From NCBI RefSeq assembly GCF_001949145.1, contig NW_019091376.1, forward strand, positions 1,976,314 to 2,040,313: DNA of 64,000 nucleotides, written 5' to 3'. Each line of letters starts with the position of its first letter. The stretch's first letter is position 1. Shown here piece after piece: positions 62,463-64,000 of this stretch. The notes under the pieces are model-generated. The model did no database searches and was not told the origin of the DNA. It saw nothing but the letters and a program-made list of their open reading frames with translations. The position numbers and the translations under genes are program-made. This stretch comes from Acanthaster planci. Lineage: Eukaryota > Echinodermata > Asteroidea > Valvatida > Acanthasteridae.

Positions 62463-64000
62463 ATGGATGATCCTACAGTGCCAAGCATTAAAGACCCATT
62501 GTCTGTGGAACTGCCACTGGACTCGGTCATCACGGAGCCCTCCGGTGATTCCCCCAACACAGAGACAGATGCTCACCAAGGGACCGAGAACAACCTGGCA
62601 GTTGATGGGAAAGCGGCACCCGAGGAGCTTCCTATAATAGCAACCCAAGGCATCATTGAGCCAGGCGGGGTGGCAATCGTTGTGCCAACTTCTCCTGTTC
62701 TGGCCCCACCTTTGGCTGTCAAAACTCAAGAGCCCTCACCTGATCCAAGTGAGGACAGAGGCTGGCTTCACAGGGATCTCTTGAGCAACACTGAGAGTGT
62801 TCCACTGGGACCGACCTCTGACCTGGAAGAAACTCATGAGGAGGTGGCGGTCGAAGAAGAAAACAGTGGCAGTGGTATTCCTAATGTGCCTTCAAATACA
62901 ATGACATCAACTCAGTCTGGAGATGGAGACACCCAGTGCAGTGACACTAGTCTTGAGCATGAACCCCCTGAAAGTCCTCTCTCTCTTCATCCACTGGATG
63001 AGCAAGGTGACCCAGTCTTGGCAAACTCAGAAGCAGCCACCAAGCAGGATGTGGCATCTCAGCTCTCTCCAAAGATCAGAAATGCTGCCTTGCCGAATAG
63101 GTCTAACAGCCTGGAGGCTAAGAAGAACAGGTTACAAGACATTCTAAAGGCAAAAACAAAAGACCTGTCCATGGGTGCACAGAAACAGCTTTTCCCCCCA
63201 AAACCAGATGAAACTCACAGATCATCAGAAAATGTTGAGGCAGACAGGGATTCAGGTGATTTATGTGAGCTGCCTCCAAACACAGAAATTGTCCGTCCTG
63301 CTGTGGTGGCACAGACACCAGAACCCATACTTATCACTGACAGGGACTCACCACAGTTAAAACAGGTGGTTCAGAGGGCAGATATTTCCAGCAATGAACC
63401 ACGCCTGATAATTAACAAGCCAGTGACACAGATCATGGCTAAGAGCAAACGAAAAGCAAAGAAGCCTCTCCCCAACCGATCCTCTCTGGAGAGCATGATT
63501 GATGCTGCTTCAGATTTGACTGACTTCTTCAGCATTGCAAACACCTTGGATGATAGTGAGGAAGAGGATGTTGTCGTGGTGAGTGATCATACAGAGCCGG
63601 CATCATCCAGCGTTGCTCAGACACCCAAGGACACTCCGTCTGCTGAAAGAGCGAAATCCACGAGTGTCATTAAAGCACCTGATGCAGCAACGGCTGCTCA
63701 ACAAAAGGTTGCTACAACTTCCAGCTCTGATGCTCGCTCAACAGCATGGGTGGCCAAACAGGGGAATGTTGTTACATTTAGTCAGCCCACCTCCACTGCT
63801 ACCGGTACCATGAACATCATCCACACCACTGCCAACCGTCCATCCAGTTCACAAGCAGAAACCCCCCAACCGTCACTGGCCCCCCAGCAGGCCGTGAACC
63901 CCCAACCGCAGGCTCAGCTGGGCCAGCCAACCCAGTATGTTCAGCAGGTGTTGCAGCCCCAGCAGCCACAGCTATCGCTGCTGCAGCAGAAGCTCATTCA
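62463..64000 (+). CDS. N-terminus of a large Ser/Thr/Gln-rich, probably nuclear protein (partial)
   Basis: The frame stays open from the ATG at 62463 to the window edge (512 codons). The exon starts at 62377 after TTTGACCCTTAG, so 86 bases of 5' UTR precede the ATG. The product is rich in Ser, Thr, Pro and Glu and looks disordered. It has a basic patch (KSKRKAKK, about residues 324-331), a short charged helix-like stretch (LEAKKNRLQDILKAKTK), acidic runs (DDSEEEDVVVV) and a Gln/Pro-rich end of the visible part. No domain is recognised; composition fits a chromatin or transcription cofactor, but I do not know the family. The 35.3 kb promoter is the nearest likely first exon on this strand. Confidence 0.8.
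   Translation, partial: MDDPTVPSIKDPLSVELPLDSVITEPSGDSPNTETDAHQGTENNLAVDGKAAPEELPIIATQGIIEPGGVAIVVPTSPVLAPPLAVKTQEPSPDPSEDRGWLHRDLLSNTESVPLGPTSDLEETHEEVAVEEENSGSGIPNVPSNTMTSTQSGDGDTQCSDTSLEHEPPESPLSLHPLDEQGDPVLANSEAATKQDVASQLSPKIRNAALPNRSNSLEAKKNRLQDILKAKTKDLSMGAQKQLFPPKPDETHRSSENVEADRDSGDLCELPPNTEIVRPAVVAQTPEPILITDRDSPQLKQVVQRADISSNEPRLIINKPVTQIMAKSKRKAKKPLPNRSSLESMIDAASDLTDFFSIANTLDDSEEEDVVVVSDHTEPASSSVAQTPKDTPSAERAKSTSVIKAPDAATAAQQKVATTSSSDARSTAWVAKQGNVVTFSQPTSTATGTMNIIHTTANRPSSSQAETPQPSLAPQQAVNPQPQAQLGQPTQYVQQVLQPQQPQLSLLQQKLI

Overview
The window is eukaryotic nuclear DNA from an animal, most likely an invertebrate deuterostome (echinoderm- or lancelet-like). The evidence is spliced genes with GT-AG introns, a TCAIM gene and CTCF-family zinc fingers, CpG-bearing promoters with YY1-like initiators, and very abundant short palindromic words (TACATGTA, TACCGGTA, TAGGCCTA). 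The exact group cannot be decided from the sequence alone. All recognised genes lie on the + strand. One 7-base run of N marks an assembly gap at 42469-42475.

Left third (0-21.5 kb): three DNA-binding-protein genes stand in a row. The first (coding exons 2835-10686, about 1092 residues) is a CTCF-family protein. It has nine C2H2 fingers that align with CTCF fingers 2-10 and an upstream YDF motif like the cohesin-contact motif of CTCF, but no counterpart of fingers 1 and 11. The second (17146-18606) carries three FLYWCH zinc fingers. The third (19559-20566) is a single-exon shortened paralogue of the first, with six fingers matching CTCF fingers 5-10 and the same C-terminal tail. Splice signals around the FLYWCH ORF suggest that the second and third genes may share a promoter and be alternative products of one transcription unit.

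Middle (24.7-32.5 kb): a complete nine-exon orthologue of the mitochondrial protein TCAIM (493 residues; all splice phases agree). A CTCF-consensus match lies about 110 bp before its start codon. A decayed tandem copy of the start of exon 7 lies inside intron 6.

Right half (32.5-64 kb): about 27 kb with no coding sequence that I can support, rich in microsatellites, MITEs and SINEs. At its left edge is a CpG/YY1-type promoter with a good 5' splice site (35.3 kb). At its right edge is the first coding exon of a long Ser/Thr/Gln-rich, probably nuclear protein that runs off the window (62463-64000). The 35.3 kb exon is a plausible 5' UTR exon of that gene.

Mobile and repeated DNA includes TTAA-bounded MITE-like elements of at least three types, a TA-bounded MITE, two tRNA-derived SINE copies, a 59-bp-arm hairpin, and two minisatellites 20 kb apart with related 16-bp units. 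The main biological interest is the local expansion of CTCF-type proteins with altered finger sets beside a FLYWCH gene.
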